DNA of 64,000 nucleotides from Aliivibrio finisterrensis_A (GCF_004167675.1 NZ_SEZQ01000004.1), one strand, 5' to 3'. Positions 1 through 8,488 are shown, counted from the stretch's first letter. Notes: generated by a model from the letters alone, not told the origin. Numbers and translations are program-made.

Positions 1-1
1 A

Positions 2-229
2 AATTTAATGGACAGCTATAGCTTACTTGGTAAGTTTGACATTATATTTTGTCGTAACGTACTTATCTACTTCTCGCCAGAGATGAAATCTAAAGTCTTA
101 AACCAAATGGCGGCAAGTCTTAACCCTGGTGGGTATTTATTACTGGGTGCTTCTGAGTCATTAACAGGTTTGACTGATAAATTCGAAATGGTTCGTTGTA
201 ATCCAGGTATTATTTACAAATTAAAGTAA
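2..229 (+). CDS. cheR: Chemotaxis protein methyltransferase CheR, 3' part
   Basis: C-terminal 75 codons of CheR, the S-adenosylmethionine-dependent enzyme that methylates glutamates on chemoreceptors; the 5' part lies outside the window. The reading frame is open from base 2. The visible part has the CheR core motif FDIIFCRNVLIYF, then the helix and strand ending NPGGYLLLGASESL, typical of the end of the Rossmann domain, and stops at the usual place. A strong terminator follows and separates it from flgB. In vibrios cheR commonly lies just upstream of flgB, as here. Confidence 0.93.
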   Translation, partial: NLMDSYSLLGKFDIIFCRNVLIYFSPEMKSKVLNQMAASLNPGGYLLLGASESLTGLTDKFEMVRCNPGIIYKLK

Positions 230-252
230 TGTCATTTGAGTGATTATTAAAC

Positions 253-278
253 AAAAAGCGACTTAGGTCGCTTTTTTT
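253..278 (+). terminator. Rho-independent terminator after cheR
   Basis: Ten-base perfect stem (253-262 with 267-276), four-base loop TTAG, ending in a run of seven T. It insulates cheR from the flgB operon, which has its own sigma-54 promoter. Confidence 0.9.
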
Positions 279-358
279 GTATCTGTAATCTATAGTTGGC
301 GTAAATATTGCTAATTATTTATCAGTAGTATCGTCAATCTGCTCTGTGAATTGAAAAG

Positions 359-376
359 TTGGCATACAGGTTGCAT
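359..376 (+). promoter_or_regulatory. Sigma-54 promoter of flgBCDE
   Basis: TTGGCATACAGGTTGCAT, with GG (361-362) and GC (373-374) separated by exactly ten bases, the -24/-12 geometry of RpoN promoters. It lies 48 bases before the flgB start codon and is preceded by AAAAG, as at the flgF and flgK promoters. By analogy with other vibrios it is probably FlrC-activated. Confidence 0.9.
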
Positions 377-423
377 TATAGAAATTATATATACTGCTAG
401 TCAGTTCTTGTGGAGGGTTTGAA

Positions 424-819
424 ATGGCAATTTCTTTTGATAGCGCATTAGGTATTCATCAGCATACTGTTGGTGTTCGTTCAGAGCGCGCAGAAATGCT
501 AGCGACGAATATCGCTCAGGCGAATACACCTGGCTATAAAGCAAAAGGAATGGATTTTCAAAAAGCATTACAGTCGGCAACATCAAAGGCAAGCATGGGT
601 CTTAGCCGTACAGATGGTCGGCACATTAATGCCTCAACACGAGTGGCAGGGGAAATTCAATACCGTGTACCAACTCAACCAGATACAGGAGATGGCAATA
701 CGGTAGATGTGGATTTGGAACGTAATTTATTTATGCAAAACCAACTTCGTCATCAGGCATCATTAGAGTTTTTAGGTAGTAAATTCAAAAACCTAACCAA
801 AGCAATTAAAGGGGAATAG
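424..819 (+). CDS. flgB: Flagellar proximal rod protein FlgB
   Basis: 131 residues, the usual length for FlgB, a proximal-rod subunit exported through the flagellar type III apparatus. The N-terminus has the rod-family pattern ATNIAQANTPGYKAKGMDF (about residues 26-44), and the C-terminal helix closes the coiled-coil core shared by axial proteins. A GGAGG ribosome site precedes the ATG. It is the first gene of flgBCDE and starts 48 bases after a sigma-54 promoter; flgC begins two bases after its stop, so the two are probably translationally coupled. Confidence 0.97.
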   Translation: MAISFDSALGIHQHTVGVRSERAEMLATNIAQANTPGYKAKGMDFQKALQSATSKASMGLSRTDGRHINASTRVAGEIQYRVPTQPDTGDGNTVDVDLERNLFMQNQLRHQASLEFLGSKFKNLTKAIKGE

Positions 820-821
820 AG

Positions 822-1238
822 ATGAGCTTATTTAATGTTTTTAACGTTACGGGTTCTGCAATGAGTGCAGAGTCAGTTCGTCTTAACACCACTTCGAGTA
901 ACATGGCGAATGCCGACAGTGTTAGTAGCTCTGCTGCTGAAACTTACAAGGCTCGTCAAGCTGTCTTTGGTGCAGAATTGAGTAAAGCTAAATACAAACA
1001 AGAACATACAGTCCCTGTAAAAGTTCTTGGTATTGTTGAAAGCCAAAAGCCGCTACGTGCTGAATATAACCCTGACCATCCTATGGCAAATGACGATGGC
1101 TACATTTTTAAGCCAAACGTTAATGTTATGGAAGAAATGGCAAACATGATTTCTGCTTCTCGTTCATACCAAACGAATGTTCAAGTGGCAGATGCAAGTA
1201 AACAAATGTTGCAGAGTACTCTGCGAATGGGTCAATAA
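822..1238 (+). CDS. flgC: Flagellar proximal rod protein FlgC
   Basis: 138 residues, normal for FlgC, another proximal-rod subunit. It has the flagellar basal-body rod signature near the N-terminus (SSNMANADSVS) and the rod/hook C-terminal motif, here MEEMANMISASRSYQTNVQV, that packs with the N-terminal helix in the assembled rod. It lies between flgB (two-base gap) and flgD (15-base gap) in the same transcript, as in all polar-flagellated vibrios. Confidence 0.97.
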   Translation: MSLFNVFNVTGSAMSAESVRLNTTSSNMANADSVSSSAAETYKARQAVFGAELSKAKYKQEHTVPVKVLGIVESQKPLRAEYNPDHPMANDDGYIFKPNVNVMEEMANMISASRSYQTNVQVADASKQMLQSTLRMGQ

Positions 1239-1253
1239 GGATAGGAGGTAGCT

Positions 1254-1964
1254 ATGACTGGAATCAATAACGTTGGTCAAAATGGCTTGTCCTACATCGA
1301 CCAGCTTAAAAGTCTTCAAGAGGCAAATAAACCTGAAAAAACAACAGGTGGTAAAAATGAACTGAAGCAAGAAGACTTCCTTTCATTATTAACCAAACAA
1401 TTGTCTCAACAAGACCCGTTTAAGCCGGTTGAGAACGACCAGATGATTGCGCAAATGGCATCATTTGCAACGGTCGATGGTATTGGCAAGATGAATACAC
1501 AGTTTGATAGCTTGAATTCATCAATGACATCTAACCAAGCATTGCAAGCGTCTTCGCTTGTTGGTCGTGATGTTCTAGTACCGGGCGCTAAAGGTTTAAA
1601 AGAAGCAGATAAAGGCATGGCGGCAATGGTTAAATTGCCACAAGCGATTAATAATTTAATGGTCCGTGTTGAAAACGAACAAGGTCAATTAATTCGCACT
1701 TTAGATGTAGGCGCTAAACCGGCAGGCGACACTCGAGTCGAGTGGGACGGCAAAGATGACAAAGGCAATGCAATGCCAGCTGGCCGCTATAATATTAAAG
1801 CTGCTGGTGTGCTTGATGGGAACAACCAAGAGTTTGGCGTATCAACATACGCTAACGTCAATAGTGTTCTTCTAGGCAAAGGCGATGGCAATGTTCTGCT
1901 AAATCTTGCTGGTTTCACCTCACCTATGAAATTAGCGGAAGTGCTAGAAGTAGGTAAGGCGTAA
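1254..1964 (+). CDS. flgD: Hook-capping protein FlgD
   Basis: 236 residues. FlgD forms the temporary cap that guides hook-subunit assembly. The N-terminal FlgD signature is clear (FLSLLTKQLSQQDPFKPVEN, then QMIAQMASFATVDGI, about residues 40-80). The C-terminal half has the FlgD Tudor/Ig-like region, with WDGKDDKGNAMPAGRYNIK around residue 163. An excellent AGGAGGT ribosome site stands before the ATG. The gene is followed by 170 non-coding bases holding two large hairpins before flgE. Confidence 0.97.
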   Translation: MTGINNVGQNGLSYIDQLKSLQEANKPEKTTGGKNELKQEDFLSLLTKQLSQQDPFKPVENDQMIAQMASFATVDGIGKMNTQFDSLNSSMTSNQALQASSLVGRDVLVPGAKGLKEADKGMAAMVKLPQAINNLMVRVENEQGQLIRTLDVGAKPAGDTRVEWDGKDDKGNAMPAGRYNIKAAGVLDGNNQEFGVSTYANVNSVLLGKGDGNVLLNLAGFTSPMKLAEVLEVGKA

Positions 1965-1972
1965 AGGGCGAA

Positions 1973-2003
1973 TATTCAGTGCAGCATTGTTGCTGCCTGA
2001 ATA
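1973..2003 (+). repeat. Hairpin 1 in the flgD-flgE gap
   Basis: TATTCAG, one bulged T, GCAGCA, loop TTGT, TGCTGC, CTGAATA: 13 base pairs with one bulge, starting 8 bases after the flgD stop. No T-run follows, so it is not a classical terminator. It may protect or delimit the upstream mRNA end. Confidence 0.75.
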
Positions 2004-2052
2004 CCTGTTAGTGTCAAAACAAAAACTAAACCAATTCATTCATAGAGCTATG

Positions 2053-2100
2053 CCAATTCCATTAACATTCCTCATTAACCCTGATCGTTAATGGAATTGG
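2053..2100 (+). repeat. 14-bp perfect inverted repeat before flgE
   Basis: Perfect 14-base arms (2053-2066 and 2087-2100) with a 20-base loop, ending 34 bases before the flgE start. The following bases are A-rich, so it does not look like an intrinsic terminator on either strand. Possible roles are an mRNA stabiliser or processing site, or a protein-binding dyad. Confidence 0.8.
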
Positions 2101-2134
2101 AAAAAATTACGCGTAGCTAGATAGGAGATATTCA

Positions 2135-3433
2135 ATGTCATACGTAGCATTAAGTGGTCTAGCCGCTGCTCAAAAAGACTTAAATGCAACATCAAATAAC
2201 TTGGCGAATGCGAACACATTTGGCTTTAAAGAATCTCGTGCTGAGTTTGGTGATGTGTATTCAACATCGTTATTCTCAAATGCAAAAACCACAACAGGTG
2301 GTGGTGCACAAACGACGAAAATAGCACAACAATTCCATGAAGGTTCAAGTGTTTATACGAACAACCCAATGGATTTACGTATAGCAGGTCAAGGTTTCTT
2401 TGCAGTAGCAAAAGATCGTATGCAGCCGGGTACAAACGAATTAACACGTAATGGAGCATTCCACCTAGATAAAGATAACTTTATTACTAACTCAAATGAT
2501 GAGTTTTTATTAGGTTATAGTGTAGATGAAGAAACGGGTACTGTTGGATCTTATGAAGCAAAGCCTATGAGTATCCCTGATCAATTTGGTACGCCAAAAC
2601 GCAGTGATAACATTGAAATTGGCATGAACTTACCATCAGGAGCTCCATCAAAAGACGTTGCTTTATTTGATATGAATGATCCTGATACGTACAACAAAGC
2701 TACGTCATCAACGATTTATGACTCATTAGGTCAATCGTACAAGCTAACGTCTTACTACGTTAAAGATGCGGTACAACCAAACCGTTGGAATGTGTTCTAT
2801 TCAGCAACGGATGCGAGTGGTGAAAAGGCTATTAATATTAATGGTGGTGATGTTGCCACGGCTACAGGCCATTCAGGTCATTCAATTGCCTTTAATAATG
2901 ATGGTTCAACACAAAGTATTAATGCCGGAAATCCAATTCAAACCACAACATTTGGTGAGAATGGTATGGATCTTAATGGTTCAGACCCATCACAAGCGCT
3001 AACGATCAATTTTGATGAACCAACCCAATTCTCAGCACCATTTGAAATGCGCCGCTTTAGTGAAGATGGCGCAACCACGGGTTACTTAGCAAAAGTAGAT
3101 ATTGATGCCAAAGGCAATATCATTGGTTCATACTCAAACGGCAAAGATGTAACATTAGGTCGTGTAGCAATGGCTCGTGTAACAAACCAACAAGGCCTTG
3201 CTCAAAATGGTGGTACTCAATGGTCTACGACTCAATCGTCTGGTGGTGTTATTTGGGGCGAAGCAAACCAAGGCTCATTTGGTGACATTAAAAGTGGTAC
3301 GCTTGAGCAATCAAACGTTGATATGACACAAGAACTGGTTGATTTGATTTCTGCACAACGTAACTTCCAAGCGAACTCACGTTCACTGGATGTACACAAC
3401 CAACTGCAACAAAATATTCTGCAAATTCGTTAA
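2135..3433 (+). CDS. flgE: Flagellar hook protein FlgE
   Basis: 432 residues. FlgE polymerises into the hook, the universal joint between rod and filament. The N-terminus (SYVALSGLAAAQKDLNATSN, then NLANANTFGFKESRAEF) and the C-terminus (SNVDMTQELVDLISAQRNFQ) are the conserved axial-protein coiled-coil segments; the middle forms the variable outer domains. A TAGGAG ribosome site precedes the start. It follows flgD after a hairpin-rich gap and is followed by a strong terminator, so flgBCDE form one unit and flgF starts another. Confidence 0.97.
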   Translation: MSYVALSGLAAAQKDLNATSNNLANANTFGFKESRAEFGDVYSTSLFSNAKTTTGGGAQTTKIAQQFHEGSSVYTNNPMDLRIAGQGFFAVAKDRMQPGTNELTRNGAFHLDKDNFITNSNDEFLLGYSVDEETGTVGSYEAKPMSIPDQFGTPKRSDNIEIGMNLPSGAPSKDVALFDMNDPDTYNKATSSTIYDSLGQSYKLTSYYVKDAVQPNRWNVFYSATDASGEKAININGGDVATATGHSGHSIAFNNDGSTQSINAGNPIQTTTFGENGMDLNGSDPSQALTINFDEPTQFSAPFEMRRFSEDGATTGYLAKVDIDAKGNIIGSYSNGKDVTLGRVAMARVTNQQGLAQNGGTQWSTTQSSGGVIWGEANQGSFGDIKSGTLEQSNVDMTQELVDLISAQRNFQANSRSLDVHNQLQQNILQIR

Positions 3434-3456
3434 TCTAAACGAGATTGTTATTATCG

Positions 3457-3486
3457 AATTGCCGTCAATGGTGACGGCAATTTTTT
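3457..3486 (+). terminator. Terminator after flgE
   Basis: Ten-base perfect stem AATTGCCGTC / GACGGCAATT (3457-3466 with 3473-3482), loop AATGGT, running into six T. The stem contains TTGCCGT, related to the TTGCCGC motifs found before flaA. Confidence 0.92.
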
Positions 3487-3596
3487 ACCCAAATTATTTG
3501 CCTCTCCTCCCCTAAGTCTTTCCTCTTTGAATATTGTACATCCATAAAATTATCCTGTTATACATTTAATCCATTGAAAAATATAGATAATAAAAG

Positions 3597-3614
3597 TTGG
3601 CATACACATTGCTA
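3597..3614 (+). promoter_or_regulatory. Sigma-54 promoter of flgFGHI
   Basis: TTGGCATACACATTGCTA, with GG (3599-3600) and GC (3611-3612) ten bases apart. It shares the upstream extension ATAAAAG with the flgK promoter. Confidence 0.9.
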
Positions 3615-3646
3615 TTATAACTTCAGATAGATTATTGGAGTTCATT

Positions 3647-4396
3647 ATGGATCGCGCATTATTTTTAGCCATGAGTGGCGCAAAGCAAAACATGCAAGCT
3701 ATGCAGCTGCGTTCAAACAACCTTGCCAACGTAAGTACGACTGGCTTTCGTGCCGATTTAGAGCAAGCGCGTTCAATGCAAGCGTATGGCGAAGGTTTGC
3801 CTACTCGTGTGTTTAATATGACAGAGCGTCCAGGAAGCAGTTTTTCTCAAGGCTCTGTGATTACAACAGGCCGTGATTTAGATTTAACGATTGAAGGCGA
3901 TGGCTGGATTTCAGTGATGGACAACACGGGCCGCGAAGGTTTGACTCGTGCCGGTAATCTAAAAATTGATGAAACAGGTTTATTAATGAATGGTAGCGGT
4001 CATCTAGTACTAGGTGAGAATGATGCGCCAATCACTTTGCCGCTTCCTATCTCAAAAATTCAAATTGCTAAAGACGGTACTATCTCTGTTCTTGAGCAAG
4101 GTGCGCCAGCAGAAGCGATGGCAGAAGTTGACCGCATAAAATTAGTAAAAACCGATAATCGCGATTTATTTAAAGACACGAATGGTTTGTTCCGTTCGAA
4201 AAATCCTAATAATGCATTCCAAGCGGATGCTAGTGTCACTGTATTAAAAGGTGCATTAGAAGGCAGTAACGTTAATGCCGTAGGTGAAATGACCAATTTA
4301 ATTGATTTGCAGCGTCAGTTTGAAATGCAAGTCAAGATGATGAGTACCGCTGAAGAAATGGATAAAGCATCAGACTCATTATTACGTATGGGTTAA
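3647..4396 (+). CDS. flgF: Flagellar proximal rod protein FlgF
   Basis: 249 residues from the ATG at 3647, preceded by GGAG at 3637-3640; the frame also has a TTG at 3635, but that codon overlaps the ribosome site and is unlikely to be used. FlgF is a rod subunit. The N-terminus RALFLAMSGAKQNMQAMQLR with NLANVSTTGFRADLEQ is typical, and the C-terminus (LEGSNVNAVGEMTNLIDLQR) matches the FlgF/FlgG family. It is the first gene of flgFGHI, behind its own sigma-54 promoter. Confidence 0.96.
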   Translation: MDRALFLAMSGAKQNMQAMQLRSNNLANVSTTGFRADLEQARSMQAYGEGLPTRVFNMTERPGSSFSQGSVITTGRDLDLTIEGDGWISVMDNTGREGLTRAGNLKIDETGLLMNGSGHLVLGENDAPITLPLPISKIQIAKDGTISVLEQGAPAEAMAEVDRIKLVKTDNRDLFKDTNGLFRSKNPNNAFQADASVTVLKGALEGSNVNAVGEMTNLIDLQRQFEMQVKMMSTAEEMDKASDSLLRMG

Positions 4397-4451
4397 TTGA
4401 ATAATTAACTTTGATTAACTTAATACATTAAAAAATTTAGAGGAACACACA

Positions 4452-5240
4452 ATGAATCCAGCATTATGGGTAAGTAAAACAGGTTTAGACGCACAGCAAA
4501 CAAACATTGCTACTATCTCAAACAACTTGGCGAATGCCTCAACGGTTGGCTTTAAAAAAAGCCGTGCCGTATTTGAAGATCTGTTTTACCAAAACGTAAA
4601 TCAAGCCGGTGCTCAATCAACTCAAAATACCGAGTTACCAACTGGCTTAATGCTAGGTGCAGGTTCTAAAGTTGTGGCAACTCAAAAAGTATTCACTAAC
4701 GGTAATGCTCAAACCACATCAAACGGTATGGACATGATGATCGAAGGTAAAGGCTTTTTCCAAGTGACTATGCCTGACGGCAACATTGGTTACTCTCGTA
4801 ATGGTCAATTTACACTGAACGATGAAGGTGCAATCGTAACAACAGGCGCTGGCTACCGTTTAGAACCAGAAATTATTGTTCCTGAAGATGCAATTAATGT
4901 AACAGTAGGTACGGATGGTGAAGTTTCTGTTCGTTTACGTGGTCAGCAAAATAACCAAGTGATTGGTCAAATTACAACGGTTGATTTTATTAACCCAGGT
5001 GGTCTAGAGCCTGTAGGGCAAAACCTTTACTTACCAACAGGCGCAAGTGGTGATCCGCAAGAAGGAACACCAGGCCTAGAAGGTTTAGGGGCTATTCGTC
5101 AATCTATGCTTGAAGCATCAAACGTAAACGTAACAGAAGAGTTAGTGAATATGATCGAAGCGCAACGTGTTTACGAAATGAACTCAAAAGTAATTTCTGC
5201 TGTTGATAAGATGGCAAGCTTTGTTAACCAACAACTGTAA
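4452..5240 (+). CDS. flgG: Flagellar distal rod protein FlgG
   Basis: 262 residues, the standard FlgG length. FlgG builds the distal rod that crosses the peptidoglycan inside the P and L rings. It has the N-terminal motif NNLANASTVGFKKSRAVFED and the C-terminal motif EASNVNVTEELVNMIEAQR. An AGAGGAA ribosome site precedes the ATG. A 55-base gap separates it from flgF without a terminator; flgH follows within 12 bases. Confidence 0.97.
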   Translation: MNPALWVSKTGLDAQQTNIATISNNLANASTVGFKKSRAVFEDLFYQNVNQAGAQSTQNTELPTGLMLGAGSKVVATQKVFTNGNAQTTSNGMDMMIEGKGFFQVTMPDGNIGYSRNGQFTLNDEGAIVTTGAGYRLEPEIIVPEDAINVTVGTDGEVSVRLRGQQNNQVIGQITTVDFINPGGLEPVGQNLYLPTGASGDPQEGTPGLEGLGAIRQSMLEASNVNVTEELVNMIEAQRVYEMNSKVISAVDKMASFVNQQL

Positions 5241-5252
5241 TTGGTGATTAGG

Positions 5253-6044
5253 ATGAAACGTCTTCTTTGTTTATTAATGCTAACTGCTTTAACTGGCTGT
5301 GAATCATTATTGGTGCAAAATCCAAACTTACAAGAGAGCGAAGTCACTTCTGCGACAACCAATGTTGATGCAGTAGAGGGAGATAAAGCAAAAGAAGAGG
5401 GCGGCGGCATTATTGATACACTGCGTGGTCGTAATGATCCTATATCAGGTGATCCTGCTTGGGCTCCAATTCATCCTAAAGAAAAACCAGAGCATTATGC
5501 GGCAGCAACGGGCTCACTGTTTAATGTTGATCATGCTCAAGATATGTATGATGACACAAAACCTCGTGGGTTAGGTGACATTGTTACGGTTACTTTGGCT
5601 GAAAATACCAAAGCGGCAAAAAGTGCCGATGCAGAATTATCAAAATCAAATGATTCAAGCATGGACCCACTGCAAGTTGGTGGACAAGAATTACAAATGG
5701 GTGGTCAATATAATTTCTCTTACGAATTATCAAATGACAATAATTTCACAGGAAATACATCAGCCAACCAAAGTAACAGTTTAAGTGGGTCAATTACGGT
5801 TGAAGTGATTGAAGTATTGTCAAACGGCAACTTGCTGATCCGTGGTGAAAAATGGTTAACACTGAATACGGGTGATGAGTACATTCGATTAAGCGGAACC
5901 ATCAGGCCTGAAGATATTGGATTTGATAACACCATCGCATCAACACGAATTTCAAATGCTCGTATCCAATATTCAGGTACGGGTGATCAACAAGATATGC
6001 AAGAACCTGGATTCTTGGCACGATTCTTTAATGTAGCACTGTAA
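5253..6044 (+). CDS. flgH: Flagellar L-ring lipoprotein FlgH
   Basis: 263 residues from ATG 5253. FlgH forms the L ring in the outer membrane. The N-terminus is a lipoprotein signal with the lipobox LTGC, acylated Cys at residue 16. The C-terminal half carries the FlgH core (RGLGDIVTVTLAENTKAAKS and later SGTIRPEDIGFDNTIASTRI). In-frame TTG (5241) and GTG (5244) codons lie just upstream, directly after the flgG stop; the ATG gives the tightest signal peptide and is preferred. flgI follows closely. Confidence 0.95.
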   Translation: MKRLLCLLMLTALTGCESLLVQNPNLQESEVTSATTNVDAVEGDKAKEEGGGIIDTLRGRNDPISGDPAWAPIHPKEKPEHYAAATGSLFNVDHAQDMYDDTKPRGLGDIVTVTLAENTKAAKSADAELSKSNDSSMDPLQVGGQELQMGGQYNFSYELSNDNNFTGNTSANQSNSLSGSITVEVIEVLSNGNLLIRGEKWLTLNTGDEYIRLSGTIRPEDIGFDNTIASTRISNARIQYSGTGDQQDMQEPGFLARFFNVAL

Positions 6045-6070
6045 TAATGACGAATCGTTGGAGTTTTGAC

Positions 6071-7168
6071 GTGAATAAAAACCTAGTTACCTTAATTTTT
6101 ACTTGGTTATGCCTAAGTATCTCTACAGCACAAGCGGCACGTATTAAAGACGTAGCAGAAGTTGCTGGGGTTCGTAGTAACCAATTAATCGGCTATGGTC
6201 TGGTTTCAGGCTTACCGGGTACTGGTGAATCAACACCATTTACCGATCAAAGCTTTAATGCCATGCTGCAAAACTTTGGTATTCAATTACCGCCAGGTAC
6301 AAAGCCAAAAACAAAAAATGTCGCGGCAGTAATGGTAACGGCAACGTTGCCAGCCTTTTCAAAGCAAGGTCAAGTAGTTGATGTTACTGTTTCTTCTGTT
6401 GGCTCAGCAAAAAGCTTACGTGGTGGTACTTTACTGCAAACTTTTCTAAAAGGTTTGGATGGCAAAACTTACGCAATTGCACAAGGTAACTTAATTGTAA
6501 GTGGCTTTAGTGCTGAAGGCGCAGATGGTTCAAAATTGGTGGGTAATAACCCAACGGTAGGCCGTATCTCTGGTGGTGCAATGGTTGAACGTGAGATCCC
6601 GTCTCCGTTTGGTCGTGGTGATTTCATTACCTTTAACTTATTAGAATCTGATTTTACTACCGCTCAACGTATGGCTGATGCAGTAAATAACTTCTTAGGT
6701 CCTAACATGGCATCAGCGGTTGATGCAACCTCAGTCCGTGTGCGTGCTCCTCGTGATATTAGCCAACGTGTCGCTTTCTTATCTGCCGTAGAGAATGTCG
6801 ATTTTGACCCTGCAGATGGTTCTGCAAAAATCATTGTTAACTCTCGTACGGGCACTATTGTTGTTGGTAAACACGTGAAATTAAAAGCAGCAGCAGTGAC
6901 TCACGGTGGTATGACAGTTGCGATTAAAGAAAATTTACAAGTGAGTCAACCAGGTCCTTTTAGTGACGGTCAAACGGTAGTTGTTCCTGACTCTGATATT
7001 GAAGTAACTGAAGAACAAGGAAAGATGTTTAAGTTTGAGCCGGGACTTACTCTAGATGATTTGGTTCGAGCTGTGAATGAGGTTGGCGCTGCACCATCTG
7101 ATTTAATGGCGATCTTGCAAGCATTGAAACAAGCAGGTGCTATTGAAGGGCAACTAATTATCATCTAA
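6071..7168 (+). CDS. flgI: Flagellar P-ring protein FlgI
   Basis: 365 residues from the GTG at 6071, the same length as enterobacterial FlgI. It has a Sec signal peptide ending AQA before ARIKDVAEVAGVRSNQLIGY, the conserved start of mature FlgI, which assembles the periplasmic P ring around the rod. An ATG at 6047 would add eight residues (373) but has no ribosome site; GGAG at 6060-6063 sits seven bases before the GTG, so the GTG start is favoured. A terminator follows, and a new sigma-54 promoter for flgJ overlaps its T-run. Confidence 0.94.
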   Translation: MNKNLVTLIFTWLCLSISTAQAARIKDVAEVAGVRSNQLIGYGLVSGLPGTGESTPFTDQSFNAMLQNFGIQLPPGTKPKTKNVAAVMVTATLPAFSKQGQVVDVTVSSVGSAKSLRGGTLLQTFLKGLDGKTYAIAQGNLIVSGFSAEGADGSKLVGNNPTVGRISGGAMVEREIPSPFGRGDFITFNLLESDFTTAQRMADAVNNFLGPNMASAVDATSVRVRAPRDISQRVAFLSAVENVDFDPADGSAKIIVNSRTGTIVVGKHVKLKAAAVTHGGMTVAIKENLQVSQPGPFSDGQTVVVPDSDIEVTEEQGKMFKFEPGLTLDDLVRAVNEVGAAPSDLMAILQALKQAGAIEGQLIII

Positions 7169-7193
7169 TCGCTGCTTGTTAAATAAAGACAAT

Positions 7194-7224
7194 AAACGCA
7201 CTTCTTAGGGAGTGCGTTTTTTTT
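7194..7224 (+). terminator. Terminator after flgI
   Basis: Nine-base perfect stem AAACGCACT / AGTGCGTTT (7194-7202 with 7211-7219), eight-base loop, eight T. The T-run merges with the TT of the next sigma-54 promoter. Confidence 0.92.
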
Positions 7225-7240
7225 GGCATTAAATTTGCTC
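7223..7240 (+). promoter_or_regulatory. Sigma-54 promoter of flgJ
   Basis: TTGGCATTAAATTTGCTC, with GG (7225-7226) and GC (7237-7238) ten bases apart, 59 bases upstream of flgJ. It starts inside the T-tract of the flgI terminator, so flgJ looks like a separate transcription unit. Confidence 0.82.
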
Positions 7241-7298
7241 TATTTAGTAACGTAGAGGCAGTAACGTTATTACCCTGATTAAAAGAGTAAGTGTAAAG

Positions 7299-8303
7299 AT
7301 GAATAATTCAGTAAACATGACAGACGTAGGCTTTATCCATGATGTGGGTGGTCTAGATAAATTACGTAAAAGTGCGGTGAGTGGCGATCAAGAAAGCCAA
7401 GACAAAGCGCTGCGTGCGGCGGCTGAGCAGTTTGAATCAATCTTCACACAAATGCTTTTTAAATCAATGCGTAATGCCAATGATTCATTCAAGTCAGACA
7501 TGATGAGCAGTGATAATCAGCAGTTCTTTGAGCAAATGCGTGATGATCAAATGGCAACAGAGTTGTCGAAAAAAGGGTCATTAGGCTTAGCAGACATGAT
7601 TGTTGCTCAACTTAGTGCATCAATGAATCAAGAGCCACCTGTACATAACGGCAAGAATTTAGAGCAAGACGCTCGCATGGCAATGCGCAAAGCGGCAATC
7701 GATGAAACATTGCGTTTGCCGGTTGATTATCAATATCCGGCAATGTCTGAAGCCCAAAAAGCGTCACAAACAGAATCAGGGTCTGTTGCTCAATTAGAAA
7801 AAGCCTTAGCAGCAAGACCGGCACAGCAGCCTCAGAAATTTGATTCACCTCAGCAATTCGTTGAAACCATGAAACCATACGCAGAGAAAGCAGCAAAAGC
7901 ACTGGGTATTGATTCGAATGTCTTGATCGCTCAAGCGGCATTAGAAACCGGCTGGGGTAAGAAAGTGATTCAAAACTCAGTCGATTCAAGTCATAACTTA
8001 TTTAATATCAAAGCAGACAGAAGTTGGCAAGGGGATAAGATCGCTAAGAATACGTTGGAGTATCACGATAATATTGCCGTTACTGAAAATGCCGCTTTCC
8101 GTTCATACGATAATTATGAAGAAAGTTTCAGTGATTTTGTTCGATTCTTAAATCAGAACCCACGTTATGAGCGAGCGCTACAGCAAACTGAAAGTTCAGA
8201 AAGCTTTATTAAAGGGATCCACAGTGCTGGTTATGCAACGGACCCAAATTATACAGATAAAGTAATGAGTGTAATGAAGACCGTAGAGAGTTTGACAAAA
8301 TAA
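7299..8303 (+). CDS. flgJ: Rod scaffold and peptidoglycan hydrolase FlgJ
   Basis: 334 residues with two domains. The N-terminal part (about 25-110, AAEQFESIFTQMLFKSMRNA) is the rod-cap domain; the C-terminal part (about 185-334) is a glucosaminidase/muramidase domain of the GH73 type, with the probable catalytic glutamate at residue 216 in ALETGWGK, followed by NLFNIKADRSW. It cuts peptidoglycan so that the rod can pass. Between the domains is a Q/A-rich linker. The gene has its own sigma-54 promoter and a terminator on each side, so it can be expressed apart from flgFGHI. Confidence 0.96.
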   Translation: MNNSVNMTDVGFIHDVGGLDKLRKSAVSGDQESQDKALRAAAEQFESIFTQMLFKSMRNANDSFKSDMMSSDNQQFFEQMRDDQMATELSKKGSLGLADMIVAQLSASMNQEPPVHNGKNLEQDARMAMRKAAIDETLRLPVDYQYPAMSEAQKASQTESGSVAQLEKALAARPAQQPQKFDSPQQFVETMKPYAEKAAKALGIDSNVLIAQAALETGWGKKVIQNSVDSSHNLFNIKADRSWQGDKIAKNTLEYHDNIAVTENAAFRSYDNYEESFSDFVRFLNQNPRYERALQQTESSESFIKGIHSAGYATDPNYTDKVMSVMKTVESLTK

Positions 8304-8337
8304 AGTCTCCCTTTGTTTGAACAGTTACTTATTTTTT

Positions 8338-8374
8338 AATCCTGCCCCTTAATCAAGTGGCAGGATTTTTTTTT
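8338..8374 (+). terminator. Terminator after flgJ
   Basis: Nine-base stem AATCCTGCC / GGCAGGATT (8338-8346 with 8359-8367) plus partial inner pairing, followed by about nine T. Confidence 0.92.
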
Positions 8375-8430
8375 GCCGTTTAATTGAAAAGAGGCAAAGA
8401 GAGGGCTTAAATCAGAAAAAAGAGGAGGCA
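8373..8430 (+). promoter_or_regulatory. Possible activator sites upstream of flgKL
   Basis: TTGCCGT (8373-8379) and two GAGGCAA elements (8391-8397 and from 8425) lie 60-115 bases upstream of the flgK sigma-54 promoter. The same GAGGCAA and related TTGCCGC words recur upstream of flaA. This fits enhancer sites for a flagellar sigma-54 activator such as FlrC, but the assignment is inference. Confidence 0.35.
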
Positions 8431-8488
8431 ATATACTGCGTAATAACAACTCGCTACTGTATGTTATTGAAAATTAAAGATATAAAAG

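Noticed and set aside
7612..7989. 125-codon antisense frame in flgJ
   Set aside because: Lies wholly inside a well-supported gene on the other strand and shows no motif.
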